A DNA stretch of 64,000 bases from Xiphophorus maculatus (Eukaryota; Chordata; Actinopteri; Cyprinodontiformes; Poeciliidae): assembly GCF_002775205.1 (NCBI RefSeq), contig NC_036453.1:27140713-27204712 (forward strand). The letters run 5' to 3'. The translations under genes and the position numbers were made by a program. Shown piece by piece: positions 11,501 to 23,578 of the stretch. How positions within the stretch are numbered: position 1 is the stretch's first letter; each line of letters begins with the position of its first letter. Below the pieces are notes generated by a model, which did no database searches, was not told the origin of the DNA, and was given only the letters and a program-made list of their open reading frames with translations.

Positions 11501-13260
11501 CGCAATTTAACTAGATTCTCATCTCCCTCCGAGGCTTCGTCTGAGATTTCTCCCATTGAATTTGATTCCTCAGAATGCATTTCATCCTATCCAATCAGCA
11601 AGCAAAAGGAGTTGTGAAAGATGATGTCAATTTTGTGCACTGTTTAAAAATGGTAGCCTGCCTCTATAGGGCTGGAGTTTGGCAGTGGACAAAGTGAATG
11701 ACAATATTCAGTCAGTGTTGGCCACGTTCCAAATATTGAACAATTAAAGTCAGAATAAGATGAATGTTTAAAGACACTCTAGACATTGGCTAAGATGTAG
11801 TCTGGCTCTGCATGTCTTCCTTCAAGGTAGAGACGGGACATTACATATGTCACAGCCAAACGTTAGCAATTGGGTAAAATCAAATCAACTCCAGAGGCTA
11901 GTAGCATACTAAGATACATCTCAAATGTTTTGCTGCATGAAGTCACTACCTTTGCAGGAAATTGAAGAAAAACAGTACTAGATGAGCTGATTAGTTTTAT
12001 GTTGTGATCTCACCAAAGGCACATGGATACTGTTTCAAAACACAAAAAGGAAAAAATGACAAAATGTGACAATAAAATATTACTCCTTTGGCGACAAACT
12101 TTACTTAAAGCTTGTTTGATTTACACAAAAGCCCGACAAAAGTAGATGGAATGATGACTAGAAAGTAAAACACTATGTGTCTTTAAAATAAAACGTGAAG
12201 AGGATCTGATTTGATTGATTGAAATATATGTTCTTGATCAGAAACTGGGGGTTTAAATTGCAGTTAAACCCCCAGGGGACAAGAGGGAAAAAAAATAACT
12301 CATCCAATCAGATGTTTTACACAACACAATGCACTTCCAGAAACGCCAAGAGCCAACAAAAATCCCTTTACGGTGCGGATCCCTACATTAAACTTTAAAT
12401 AGCTGACTTTCTTCCTCTGAATCATTTAAACCAGCAGAGAAAATAAATCTGCCAACATGAGCAAACGTGTATTTAAGTTGATATGAAAGCCGGGATTTCA
12501 GACTGGATAAGGGGGTAGAGGCGGAGAGGTGGGTTAAAACTGCTGGCAGATGGCAGACTAAAAAAGCAGCACTCTGAAGTCCTCCAGCCACAGGTTTAAA
12601 AGCGGATCAAGCTTTTGTGTTCACCAGCGAACGATAAACCAAAAGACATCGCACAGATGCAGACGTTTCTGACATTGAATTAAAAAAAAAAAAAAAAAAA
12701 AAGCCCTGGCATTTTAGCTGCTATCATAAATCAATACATTTTAAACTAATCGGTAAAAGGCAGCCACCAAAAGAAACCGATCAAATTAATAATTCAAATC
12801 CCTGTAACTTTACATGGTGGCTGCTTAGGATAAAGCGGAGAAATGTAAATAATTGCCGAATTTCTAGTTCGTTCTGTTATTTTCTGTAGAACGACTAGAA
12901 ATTAGTGGAAAAATAAATAGCATACCTATTAAAAATCAAACTTTAAAATTAAGCCTCGCTTCGATAGCACGCTTGTTCGAGCTTACTAGCTAACTAATCG
13001 ACCTTTGACTCCCAGTTTCTCCCTTCGGAGTCATTTAACTAGTGTACATTTTATATGTGCTATAGTTAACACCAACTATCAACTTCGACTGGTACAAAAC
13101 CCTCCAAAAAAATCAAGCACTTGGTCAAAGCTCGACGAAAGCAGTTAACCGTCAGAGGCTAACGACTGACCATTCTGTCGGACTGCCCTGTTTTCTTGGC
13201 TCCGTTGTTTTTACTGAAAAACATTCATCAAAGTGCTCGGCTTTCGTGAGGTTGTCTGGG
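11501..13260. other. No gene recognised
   Basis: AT-rich, with a poly-A run at 12682-12702 and an imperfect inverted repeat near 12860-12905. No conserved coding block was seen. Confidence 0.5.
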
Positions 13261-13267
13261 AACTTAC

Positions 13268-13304
13268 CTGTGAGGAGGCTCAGCAGCGTAAAGCAAAGCT
13301 CCAT
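13268..13304 (-). CDS. Candidate signal-peptide exon 1 of a gene continuing to the left
   Basis: ATG at 13304 with a good start context (AGGATGG) codes a hydrophobic MELCFTLLSLLTG ending in donor ACAG|GTAAGTT, phase 1. This is the usual architecture of immunoglobulin-superfamily first exons. A second in-frame ATG lies 15 bases upstream (13319). A CpG-richer block (about 13380-13540) lies upstream. Human CXADR lies next to BTG3 and has a similar first exon, so cxadr is one candidate. No downstream exon was recognised in the window, and the relative orientation would differ from human. Confidence 0.35.
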
Positions 13305-13319
13305 CCTTGTGTGAAACAT

Positions 13320-13560
13320 CCCAACAGTTCTTTGGAGAAACTTGCTGAAAGAAGTTGTGCCGATACCGAGTGGAAAACGTCAGCCTCGCTCTGCTCCACC
13401 AAAGCATCCAAACTCCACTCCGCCTCCTGCGCCGCTCTTCTTCGTGCAGGTGCACAGCGGAGCGCGCCGCGGGCTGTCACGTGACACCCAGAGGACGCGC
13501 GCATAGACGGTTCAGGGACGCCCCCTGCTGGCGAGAAGGAGAACGGACACGGTTGTGTAA
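13320..13560 (-). promoter_or_regulatory. CpG-richer region upstream of the candidate exon at 13268-13304
   Basis: Locally high GC with CpGs (for example GGACGCGCGC near 13492 and a CACGTG E-box near 13479), unlike the AT-rich surroundings. It is consistent with a promoter of the minus-strand transcript. Confidence 0.35.
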
Positions 13561-15029
13561 ATACGTTCAATTCGACGTTTTTTGTTCAGTGTTTTTTTTT
13601 TTTGTTTTTTTTTGTTTAAATCTATCATCGAGAAATACATTGTATCAGCTTTGTTTTAAGTAATTATCCTATAAATTGGATGGATTTAACGCTCTGAATA
13701 CACGCAGTGGTTCTAAGATTCAGATCGAAAATAATTCACCATGTTTTTTGATGGCTGAACATATGGGAAAAGAGGTGACACATTCAAAACCCATCTTAAA
13801 ACGGTTACTTATAAAACAGAATTGGAGTCCGTGGCAGGGGAACTTTCAACAGAGCCTTTTCTTCCTTCTTCCTCCTTTTGTCACATTACAGGGTTATTAG
13901 AATGGATTCAAATGTGATATCAAACAGCCCTTAATGACAAAGTAAAAACTTATTTTCAGATTTTTTTGGATCAGTTAAAAGATAAACATTATACGTTTTG
14001 CAGCCTTTCTTAACTGAGACTTGAGCTCAGGTACATCTGATTTCCACTGATCATCCTTGAAATAACCTGATTTCAGTTCACCCAATGTAAATTTAGTAGA
14101 ATGCACATCTGGAATGGTACAGGGTGACATTGACTAAAACAAAACAATGAAGGCCAAAGAATTCTCTTTAGACCTCTGAAATTGGAAGTGAATTGTCACA
14201 GTCCAAATCTGCATGTGCAATACAGTAGTTTTTGTATACATGTGCGAGCATGCACAGACTGTAATGAAGTTTTCATCCTGTCCAGGCCCTTATTTTTTTT
14301 TTGTCTTTTCTTAATCTGAAAATATTGCTGTGCCATGTGTGTTTGATATAGTTGAAAGTGATGTCTGAGCCACAGCTTTTGGTTCTAGGCAAAATTGAAT
14401 GGAAATTTGGCTGTTTATTAAGGAGGTTGGTCTCCATTTTGTTTCAAACTCATATACCGATATTTCTCAGTGACTTAACTCACCAAGTGAAACAGTACAC
14501 ACAAACTGATGTTATCAAGCTTTTATCTTCGTCAATTACAATTTTCTGCTTACAGCTAATTAAAATTTATTGAAGGTTAGATCACATCAGACCAATGGAA
14601 AAAAAAAACATTAACACAGAAATGTGATCTTAATGAAAATTGTTTAATACCTGCTCAGAACATATGTTCTCATTTATTTGATGGCGTTAAAAGGATTAAA
14701 ACCAACAACAAAAACAGCTTTATAGATAGCAAACAAAAACATATCAGGTTGTCTACTTTAAATCATCTTCTGAACAGTTTTAGTGTTGCAGCCAGATGTT
14801 AAGGCATATGTTGGTAATATTTAGGATTTTAAATTCCCACCAAGATAAATTCAATATTTATTTTCCTTTAGAAGACTCAGAACAAACATATCTTCGGAAA
14901 AGAACATGTACTGAAACTGTTGCTTGTTGGTGCAAAGCCTGTTAATATGAAAGTAAACCTTGCATTTAATTGGTAAATTAACATCTGGGGGGAAATCGCA
15001 GAGGCACAGAATACACATTGCTTGCAGTT
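13561..15029. other. No gene recognised
   Basis: AT-rich intergenic sequence. The part 13855-13990 loosely resembles a Tc1-type end, but not enough to call. Confidence 0.4.
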
Positions 15030-15600
15030 TCCAGTCAGTGATTGTTTGGGGTGTTGTGTCTTCTGGTGTTCATCCACTGTACTTTTTTAAAACCTCAGTC
15101 AGCACAACCATCGACACCGGAAGATTTAGAGCACCTCGTACTCATTTCTATGGAAAGATTTTGATCTTCATGCAGGACTTGGTACCGGAACAAACTGCCT
15201 AAGATACCAAAAGCTGGTTCATTGTTACTGTGCTTGATTGCCCAGCAAACTGACCTGATCGCCATGTTACCTTGCATTGCAAAAAGGAACCCCAGTCAAG
15301 TACTGAGTGCATAGAACTGAACATGCAATACTTTATAGCAGCCTGAAATTTCTATTTAAAGTGTCGGGCTTTTAAAAATTATAGGTCACTTTCTTTAACA
15401 ATAATTTTGGGGCTACCTGTTAGCCATTGTTGTCAAAAGAAAACATGTAGCATGTAAATAAAAGTCTTGAAATATTTCACTCTATCATGAATCAATATAA
15501 TTGAACTTCACTTTCTGACCAAAACTAAACTTACTGAAAACATTCTAATTTCTTTTTATGTACCTATATGTTTTTTAAACAAAACAGCAGAGGAATAAAC
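15030..15600 (+). mobile_element. Tc1-like transposon remnant
   Basis: Decayed transposase in sense orientation. Recognisable pieces correspond to a WGV..GVHP stretch, QQDLVPEQTA-like and LDCPAN-like sequence followed by AGTACTGAGTGCAT, the usual end of a fish Tc1-type transposase. Frames are broken many times. Confidence 0.75.
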
Positions 15601-15959
15601 AAGGTGTGATGCTTGGAAATGTTTAATAAAAGTTTATAACATTAAGCCTACACATATGAAAATTTTTGCTTAATAAATAAAACATTTCATCACAAAGGAC
15701 ATTAAGCTGCATACATGAACGTCTCCTGTAGTAAAAATACAGTACTTCACAAAATTACACATGTAATATTCCAATTCTATTGCCTAATTTCAAACAAGTT
15801 ATTCCAACTATAACAAAAACATCTAAAGTGCAAAAAGACTGAAAAACAATATTTGTGTTATAAAAATTAACGTTTTGTTTAAAAAAAAAAAAAAAAAAAA
15901 TCTCAGTCAAAGTTTTTTCTAGGTTTAATGTCCAGTGTGAACAACAAGCACCGTGGTCC

Positions 15960-16163
15960 CTAACTGTAACTATGTGCTACGTTTTGGTGCGTGTCCCAGT
16001 ATTCGGGGCCCGCTCTGTAGACAGGAGGGATCCAAACGTTACTCCTCAACGTGTGGGAGGCTTTGTCGCGAGGCCTGTAGCCGTAGTGAGGCCGTGGAAG
16101 GGTGTGACCCTTCCCTGGCACCATATTTTTGGGGTGCCAAGAAGGAGCTCCAGGATTCATGGT
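15960..16163 (-). CDS. btg3: btg3 last coding exon
   Basis: Acceptor TTTTTAG|ACC, stop TAG at 15962-15960. Codes [14 protein letters not shown] and [15 protein letters not shown], resembling the divergent BTG3 C-terminus. Confidence 0.9.
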   Translation of the reverse strand, partial: TMNPGAPSWHPKNMVPGKGHTLPRPHYGYRPRDKASHTLRSNVWIPPVYRAGPEYWDTHQNVAHSYS

Positions 16164-18066
16164 CTAAAAAGAGAGGAAAGGTCATCAGAAGCTGATCGCT
16201 GATGCTTTACTTCTGGTTCGCTGAACAAAAACAATGGAGCATCATAATCGTCAAGCAAAAATGGTAACGTTTTATTACATTTCTGGTTCAAACTACACAT
16301 GAGTTCTCACTGTGCAACTATTGGGATCTCAAAATAGACAAAAGACAAAGTGCCCTTAAAAAGAAATAACGTAGAGGGGCAGCATTATGTTTTCTTGCAA
16401 CATAGTGCCATTTTATATCACAATCAGGTAAATATGCTACCTTCAGTTATAAAAATGCTGTATACTGTATATCAAAAAAGAAATGCAATTTTAGAATTTA
16501 ATGCCTTGAAATTGGACCACTCTCTCTTTGAAAACTCCTCTTTCTGAAACTCCACTTCCAGGAAGCCATCACATTGCTCTATCAACCCTTTATATGTGTT
16601 TTTACCACTGTTTCTCAGTGAAACTGTGTATATGAAAAGAACCAGGCCCGGATTACAAGATCCTACACAGGTTAGCATAGAGCACAGTACCTGGTGGGTC
16701 CATCGGCTGTTTGGGACAGTGAGGGGGGAACTACGGGTGCTTTCCTCGTCAGAAGAAGAACCTGAATGGTAGTCTGATGTCACTCTCTCCAGAGCGCTGG
16801 TCACCTTCTTTGCAACATCTTTATCATCCTCATCATCACTCCTGAAAGTGGCGACTGAGAAGCAAGGATTTTGCTCTCCATACCTGGCAAATGGAAAAAA
16901 TAAGGAAAACAGCAACTACAGACCATTCTGTTGGAGAAGAAAAGCATCTAGACCTCTATGCTGGACATATTTTTTTATTTTGAATGAATCTTTGCAAAAA
17001 AAAAAAAAAAAAAAAAAAAAAACTTATCTAGGGTTGAGATGATTAATCGATTATTGAAATAATCGTAAACAAATTTAGTAATCGGCTAATTGTTAACTGG
17101 AGCATACAGAGTATGCAAGACAACATTTTCAGAACAGTAATTAGGCCAAAGCTGTACAGAAAAATGCACATATTGCATTTAAGATAAAAACAATGTTGTC
17201 TGTAAATATGTTTTTCCAAACTCCTCAGGTGGTAAATACTTTTAATTCACTCAGTTCCGATTTAGTGAGTAGGCAAATTTATTACATTTTAGGCAATATT
17301 TATTTCCATCCATCCATCCATCCATCCATCCATCCATTTTAAGGAATTACATTATTTCTTTATTTGCATCTTTTAAGATGTTTCTAATGTTGACTAAAAA
17401 AGGCTCAAATAATTAAATGCAAAAAAAAGCAGAATATGCCTTTCTTTCTCCTGTTAACTGAATAATAGAGAGATTAATCAATTATTAAAATAATTATTAG
17501 TTGCATCAAGAAGGTATGGCAATTCTTTTATGTTATATTTATTAGAGGAAAATTGCGTCACTTTTGTAATATTAACCACCCTGTAAAACCTCTGGCAAAA
17601 ACAAAAAAGAACAAAAAAAAAGAAGAAAGGTTGACGAAGTCTCACCTGCAACAAACCTCTCCAGGATCCACCCACAGTGTGAGCTCACGAGGAAGTACCA
17701 GGTCACTATATTTTATCCCACTCTCCCGGCAAGCCCGAAGGAGATCCGGATCCTGCCTATGGAATCTATTTATTCGGATGCACCTGAAAAATCACCCAAA
17801 AAAGGAAACAAAATCATGTTTTGTTTAACAAGTAAAAGCTTATTCTCAGTACAGACTTATTCAACTGTCAGTGCTGTTAAATATCATCAGTACCTGTATG
17901 CCTGGCCTTTGCTGGGGCTTTCAGGGTACCAGTGACCCTTAAACTTCTCCTGTAGTGCAACAGCGAGCCTCTCGATAAACAATTCAATCTTGTCAGATTC
18001 CAGCTTCTCCCCTTTCTTCACGAGTCTCTTAAGAAAGAAAACCACTGCTGCTATCTCTCGCATCAT
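15960..18066 (-). CDS. btg3: BTG3 anti-proliferative factor, 4 coding exons
   Basis: Coding exons 18066-17894, 17783-17646, 16883-16691 and 16163-15960 join in phase: 708 bases, 235 aa (human 252). Residues 1-110 form the BTG/Tob domain, with box A around [20 protein letters not shown] (44-63) and box B around [20 protein letters not shown] (88-107). The acidic [16 protein letters not shown] stretch distinguishes BTG3 from BTG1, BTG2 and BTG4. The C-terminus is rich in Pro, Trp and His, with WHP and WIPP motifs as in BTG3. BTG/Tob proteins bind the CNOT7/CNOT8 deadenylases and restrain proliferation. The eurl gene upstream supports orthology. An AUG-overlapping upstream frame precedes the start. 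Confidence 0.95.
16691..16883 (-). CDS. btg3: btg3 third coding exon
   Basis: From GCCAG|G to CCAG|GTACTG, phase 0 out. Codes [13 protein letters not shown], an acidic DDEDDKD run and [14 protein letters not shown], the BTG3-type middle region. Confidence 0.93.
17029..17510. mobile_element. Probable hAT-type MITE
   Basis: Starts TAGGGTTGAGATGATTAATC and ends with inverted-related ATTAATCAATTATTAAAATAATTATTAGTTGCA. Both are variants of a common fish element with ATCGATTA-rich termini. Target duplications are not convincing. It lies in the btg3 intron between the second and third coding exons. Confidence 0.5.
17306..17337. repeat. CCAT microsatellite (8 units)
   Basis: Eight perfect CCAT units inside the repeat in the btg3 intron. 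Confidence 0.95.
17646..17783 (-). CDS. btg3: btg3 second coding exon (box B)
   Basis: From TTTTCAG|G to GCAG|GTGAGA. Codes [18 protein letters not shown] and [14 protein letters not shown]. Both junctions split Arg codons (AG|G), as in other BTG genes. Confidence 0.95.
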
Positions 18067-18099
18067 GTTTCACGTCTGGTCATTACGGCTCGTGAGCGT
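17894..18099 (-). CDS. btg3: btg3 first coding exon (33 nt of 5' UTR plus residues 1-57)
   Basis: Acceptor TTTGTTTGCAG| at 18100. Translation is assumed at the first of two adjacent ATGs (18066 and 18063), giving [16 protein letters not shown]. The exon ends ACAG|GTACTG in phase 2. Confidence 0.93.
18063..18083 (-). promoter_or_regulatory. Upstream ORF overlapping the btg3 start codon
   Basis: A six-codon frame (ATG at 18083, coding MTRRET) ends in a TGA that overlaps the main start in the string ATGATG. This layout usually allows termination and reinitiation. Any effect on translation is an inference. Confidence 0.6.
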
Positions 18100-19719
18100 C
18101 TGCAAACAAAAATTGGAATTGAATGAGACTCACGGAACTAGAAAAGTGGCTTATGTCTTTAAATGTTTCTTTAAACAAATTACTAGCCTACAAAACATAA
18201 TCAGTTTGGTACTTGCATGTGAACTAAACTTCTCTACCTCAGCAAAGGTCTGAAAATCGACCACTGTCCTGGTATGCTCTTCTGTGAGAGCCAGACCCCA
18301 CTGTTGCCAACTTAGTCACTATATTTACAGATTTTTCAGGAAAAAAATAATTGTAATCTGCACTTTTACAGATCGGTGATCAGTAAAAGTACTGCAATCG
18401 GTGCACCCCTACAACACAATACTCACCTGTCCAAAAGGAAATCAAAAGTCCATAAAAAATATAGAATACAACAATTTTAAGAGCTATCAAATTTTCCAAT
18501 TTCTTTTAATTTAACAGACAAAATGTCAAGTGAAGGTCTTCTGTCCCCCCCTCATAGATAAACAGGTTTGCTAAAAATGAAAAACATGAATATAAAACAC
18601 CGAGGCCACACCAAAAATCATTCTAGTGTTTGTAAACATTTCTCCAAGTTACACAATGAAAGCAAATCTGCCATCTGGAAATGTAAAGTTTACATGTGCA
18701 CAGATGGCAAATTGGCCCATGCAGATGCCTGGCTTTTGTTTTATGGAGCTCACTGGTGGTGTAATTACGGTAAAGTCAACATTCTAAATAATCAGGGTGA
18801 AATTAGCAGCCTTAGGAGAATGTAAAATGCATGCTATTTTATTGACTGGTATTTTCACCATTCCTAAAAAAAAAACCAAACAAACAAAAAAACAACATGG
18901 AACGATAGTTATGATCGCTGCATTTCTATGTTAAGTTTACACGGATTGCATTCGATAGTTTATCATCTGATGTTTACTATATCTTACATAACTTTACTGC
19001 ATACTACTGGACCAGTGTCTGAAATAAAAGGTCGATAAAACTGTTGAATTTCTTCATTTTTTTTTTTTTTACAAACTACCGATTTAAAGTTTTTGAGAGA
19101 AAACATTTAGAAGCTCAGTGAAAACTGAAGAAAAGTTTACTACCCTGGTTAATGTCCACTCTTAGCGCTTCCGTTACACTGTTTTGTTTGTTCACGTTCG
19201 GGTGTACGCCGCTTACTACAAACTCCAACACAATGAGGGAAAAACATCACAAAAGGTGAAAGGTTACTTTTAAAAGCTACGAGGAGATAGACCCACTCTA
19301 GTTTAACGGTCTGTTGATTAAATAGGTCCTGGAAAGGCGGGCTGTGACGCAGAAGTTCCGTTTGTTCCCGCACAGCACGCTCCATAACAAAGCTAACCGA
19401 GGCTAGCTGAAGCTAACGGCTGCGGACGAAACAGCTGGCTCGCTTCGCTCTTAAATGAACTCAAAACTAAAAAGGAGTCGATGTAAGCCTTTTAGTTGTA
19501 ATTCCAAGTCCCTTGTGCGTATAGAGAACAATTACTCTCTTGTTATAATCGAAACCAAGCACAAGCTACATAATTACCACGCTATGTTACGGCTGACATC
19601 TTGCTAACAGCCCAGGTAAGTTGCCACGGCTACAGAGGAAAAATACAACAGCACAATGTAACAGAAAAACAACACGGTCCCATTCTTATTAAACCATAGC
19701 ACCCAAACGTTTGAACACA

Positions 19720-19905
19720 GGCTACCTTATATATATCAACGACGTGCCTCGCAGCATGGACTAAAAATGAATGGTCAGAAGTGTGTGGGTAACGGAAAAC
19801 TCTTGACTCTCCATGGTGACTCCGCCCATTACAGTTTCAGCCCCGCCTACTCATTTTTCATTGGTTAAAATTGAGCTCTGTATCGCATTCATTGGTCGAA
19901 TATAT
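19720..19905 (-). promoter_or_regulatory. Promoter-like block upstream of btg3
   Basis: The plus strand shows CCGCCCATT and CCCCGCCTAC (GC-box-like), two ATTGGTT/ATTGGTC inverted CCAAT boxes (about 19860-19895), and on the minus strand a TATATATAAGG-like box near 19730. It could drive btg3 through an untranslated first exon between here and 18100, which was not pinned down. A bidirectional role is also possible. Confidence 0.4.
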
Positions 19906-20914
19906 GCCTATCAATGGATGAGTAATTTTTGTGACTCATATCGTTGCAATCACGGGTGTAACGTTGCGATACCCAGTGGCGATTCTAGCCCACCCCTGAA
20001 TAGGATTACCACCCCTCCGTAAAATACCGTTAAATGTCACGTTAAATGTTGAACCGATATATAATTGTCCGATAGACACGCCTGTCACACACCTATCAAC
20101 ACTAAATGTAACAATAATGACCAAAATAAAACACAGGAAATATTAAGGTCAGCTAAATTGTCGTGGCGGGTGCTAAACAGGACCCCCACAACGCTAGGGA
20201 CCGACGCTGCTGTCACGGTTGCCTAGAGACGGACACTACGCAGCCCGGCGAGCTGCTATCAACCCGCGTCTTTTTTAAAATTACCACCCGATACTGAAGC
20301 AAAAACTGGCAAAAATACAGACGTGAGGAGGAAGACACACATTCCAGGCTGAACAATGTCAGTGAGGATGGATAATGTGTCCATCGATGGACAAAAAAGT
20401 GTCCGTCGTGGCGCAGTGTGCTGCTGTATGATAGACAGAATGGATCAGGAGAGGAAGAGCAGATCCGTCAGAACCTAAAGAACCAGACACCAGAGTCTCT
20501 TCATCCTCAATCATCTCCTGAGGCTGATATGGTACAGAACATTTTATGATGGATCAGTTTTTTATTGAGCTTTTAGTAGACTATATTGGTTTGATTATTT
20601 GCTTAGAACGTTGAGTTTCGTTGATACTTTATTTAATATGTAATAGCATTAGAGAAACAATATGCCCAGAACAAATCATGCTAATAGATTAACAGTACAT
20701 ACATATTTCCAACATTAAAAAAGTTTGTGAATACTTTCTGTGTGTTTTATTCAGAAATGTTTATATATTTTATGAATACATTGGTCAGTGGTCCTTTAAT
20801 GTATTATTTCACTATTATTTTATTAACGTGGTTTACCAGTTTGGATAACCTGACTTCCTATCAATGAAGAAAAAACATGCTAGCCAAAAATTAACCAGAC
20901 ACAGACCTGCAGCC
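19906..20914. other. No gene recognised
   Basis: Intergenic. A GC-richer stretch at 20330-20530 has short open frames in two registers, but no domain was recognised. Confidence 0.45.
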
Positions 20915-21070
20915 CAGGGGCGGTTCTAGACGGGGGACAAAAGGGGAACAAAAGAAATTATACTAAATAAATGTCTTTTGTTAATACTCAGTGGTGATTT
21001 TTTTAACCTTCACAATTTAACTTTAACAATGAATTAAAAATCATAGTACTGCACTTTTAGCTGCCGTATT
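20915..21070. mobile_element. Terminal fragment of another hAT-like family
   Basis: Starts CAGGGGCGGTTCTAGA. Inverted counterparts appear at 25156-25172 (CTAGAATCGCCCCTG), and a similar direct motif occurs at 19974 (CAGTGGCGATTCTAG). The flanking 8-mers do not match, so they cannot be paired as one insertion. Confidence 0.45.
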
Positions 21071-21378
21071 GAGATAGGATTAGGGATGAAATGATTCCTC
21101 GAGTGTTTCGAGTACCTCGATTATTAAAATTCCTCGAGGAAAATTTATCTGCCTGGAAGCTCTGTTAAGTTATATTTTATTATTTAATGCACCATGTTCT
21201 GGCCGGGTCTTTACTTGCGATGCGCAGCGCCCTCACTCCCACCTGAGTTGTTGACGAAAGCTAACTGTTAGCAGCATAAGGTACGATTTTCTTGATTCAT
21301 TTATTTATTGATTCATGATAATGTCCAGGTTTTTGTCATTTTTGGAGGGACCAATGAGCATCCTTAATATGAGGGGAG

Positions 21379-22911
21379 CAGTGTTGTATAGTAACGAAGT
21401 AAAAATACTTCACTACTTTACTTAAGTATATTTTGGAGTACTTCATACTTTCCTCGAGTATGAAAATTTTTGATGACTTTCACTTTTACTTCACTATATT
21501 TCCGAACTTAATTGCGTACTTTTACTCCGATACATTTTCAATGTGTGGTTTAGTTACTCGTTACAAAAAAGCGAGAGAGAGAAACAAAGTTTTTTGACCC
21601 CACCTACTGATTAGCAAGTAGCAAGCAGGCTACCGAACAAAGTCGGTAGCCTGCTTGCCTGGGCTTGTTCATCACCTCCAATAGGATACACCTGTTTCGC
21701 TTCTCCCATTAAACACAAAGCAAGTCTCGCAATCAGCAGCAGTCACATGGAGGAGGAGACGGAGACCACAACGACTGCAACTACGTCGGACACGGCTCCA
21801 GGGGAACCACCAGCTGGTGATGAGAGCCCATGGCCTTATTTAAACACAATATACTCTTTCGTGGGTGTTAAAGATTCGTCGGACCGCATGCAGTTTATGT
21901 TATTCCTGCCCGAAGATGTGGAAATTCTATCTTACAAAAACTCCCCGTCCAACTTGAAGAAACACATCGAGGTAACGTCTTATGAAATGGTTATAATCCT
22001 CCTGTTTCAGTAACTATAGCTTGGTCACTAGACACTACTGTATTGTGAAATCTTGACCATAAATGAACTTTGTTTGGCATTGTTTCAGTTCCACACGTGG
22101 TGTATTTAGCTTAGGCTTAATGTTGACTGTATCAGGCTACCTAGACTCCTCTGTTCAAGGGGGGACAGAAGCCATAGGGATAGCAATTTAGACTAAATTT
22201 AACGAATATAGGAAAGGCATGCAAGTTCAAAACCAGGTTTACAGATGCCAATAAGCTGCATTTCCCTCCCAATTCTTTTTTTCTTTTGCATAATGACCAG
22301 TTGTGTGCACCACCTACTGACTGTAGGATTGACTGATTCACTGATTTGTGAAGCAGAGTAATCGTAACAGCTCTTTTTCTTCATGTTGGCCGCATTTTCT
22401 GTACTATTTATTTTTCTCATTTTCAGACTGACCTTACTTGAAGGGAAAACTTAAGGCTTACAAAAACTTTGTATTTTCTGTCCTGGAGGGTATACTTAGA
22501 AGCTGGTTCAGTTGTAAAGCAGGTTAAGTTAACCTTGTGCTATAGGTAAAGCACCTAATTTTCTTAACTAAATGATGCCTGCAGGTATATCTATTAGCAG
22601 GTTTAATTTTGCCTGCACTTGGTTGGGTACATTATTTTAAGTGTATTTGACAAGTTTACCAAAATATAAAAAATGTCATTCAAACTGCATTTGCTTTGTT
22701 TTACTTTTTACTTGTACTTTTCATTACATTACTTGAGTACATCCATTTTTACAGTAATTTCCATACTTAAGTACAAGAAGTTTCAGATACTTTAAGACTT
22801 TTACTCAAGTAACATTTCAGTCAGTGACTTGGACTTTTACCAAAGTCATATTTTGGAGAGGTACTGGTACTTTTACTTGACTCTGAGATTTCAGTACTTT
22901 ATACAACACTG
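21379..22911 (+). mobile_element. Inner hAT element carrying a transposase first exon
   Basis: Ends CAGTGTTGTATA and the inverted ATACAACACTG. Perfect 8-bp duplication GAGGGGAG (21371-21378, 22912-22919). Subterminal sequence is rich in ACTTTTACTT-like motifs, as in Tol2-like hAT elements. Length 1533 bp. Only the N-terminal part of a transposase remains, so it is non-autonomous. Confidence 0.88.
21747..21971 (+). pseudogene. N-terminal exon of a hAT transposase (BED-finger region)
   Basis: Codes an acidic Thr-rich start and then SPWPYLNTIYSFVGV..SPSNLKKHIE, typical of the BED-type finger of hAT transposases, followed by donor GAG|GTAACG. The expected cysteine pair is replaced (MLFLPED), so the finger is probably broken. 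No later exon with the catalytic domain is present. Confidence 0.65.
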
Positions 22912-23578
22912 GAGGGGAGCGATGCTAGGAGTACGGCAGCCTTTCTCCTCCGGGAGCTGCTGGTTCAGAGCGAACAGCGGGGACCAGCACGGCGGGATCA
23001 TTTATACAGGTGAGCAGATAAACTGAACACTGCAGGCGGCTGTGCTTTAGATGCATAGCTTTACGGACTAACTGGAAAATAAATTTCATTTCATTCCGGC
23101 GTTACACACCTGGTCGATCTGTTTCTGTGTGGGACGAACGAAGGTGCCAAATCCCGTCGTTGTGCTGAACACAAAGCTATAAATGTATGGGCAAGGTGAG
23201 AGTTCATCTATTAAACTGACTGTAGATGAATACATAAACCAAAAACTGGAGTATAGACATTTTTTATAAGCGTATTTGTGAGCATGCCTCTTTATTATTA
23301 AGTTGAATATCATTTCAGAATTTTGTATAACTTTCCTTCAGGTTAACTTAGAAAGTGAGCTGTTATTGTTACAGGTTAATTGTCTAAACTACAGAAAAGC
23401 TATTGTTAGGAAAACTCAAATATGAAAAATTGGACTAATATTGATATGCAATAGTAATACTGCTGTTATGTTAGATTTACCGATGTTTTTTAAAATACGA
23501 TTACTTGATCAATCGTAAGAATAATCGATAGATTACTCGATTACTAAAATATTCATTTACAACAGCCTTAGATAGGAT

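Larger units (their letters stand above)
21081..23570. mobile_element. Outer hAT-type element with perfect 8-bp target duplication
   Basis: Starts TAGGGATGAAATGATTCCTC and ends TTTACAACAGCCTTA. It is flanked by GATAGGAT on both sides (21073-21080, 23571-23578). Without the inner element it would be about 950 bp. No transposase frame of its own was seen. Confidence 0.8.

Noticed and set aside
18421..18431. Donor-like GACAG|GTGAGT on the minus strand upstream of the btg3 coding start
   Set aside because: It lies next to repeat-derived GTGCACC motifs, and no exon body or upstream acceptor could be supported.
20355..20520. Coding-looking stretch with frames reading MSVRMDNVS and LLYDRQNGSGEEE
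   Set aside because: It is open for fewer than 50 codons in each register, has no recognised domain, and has no neighbouring exon.
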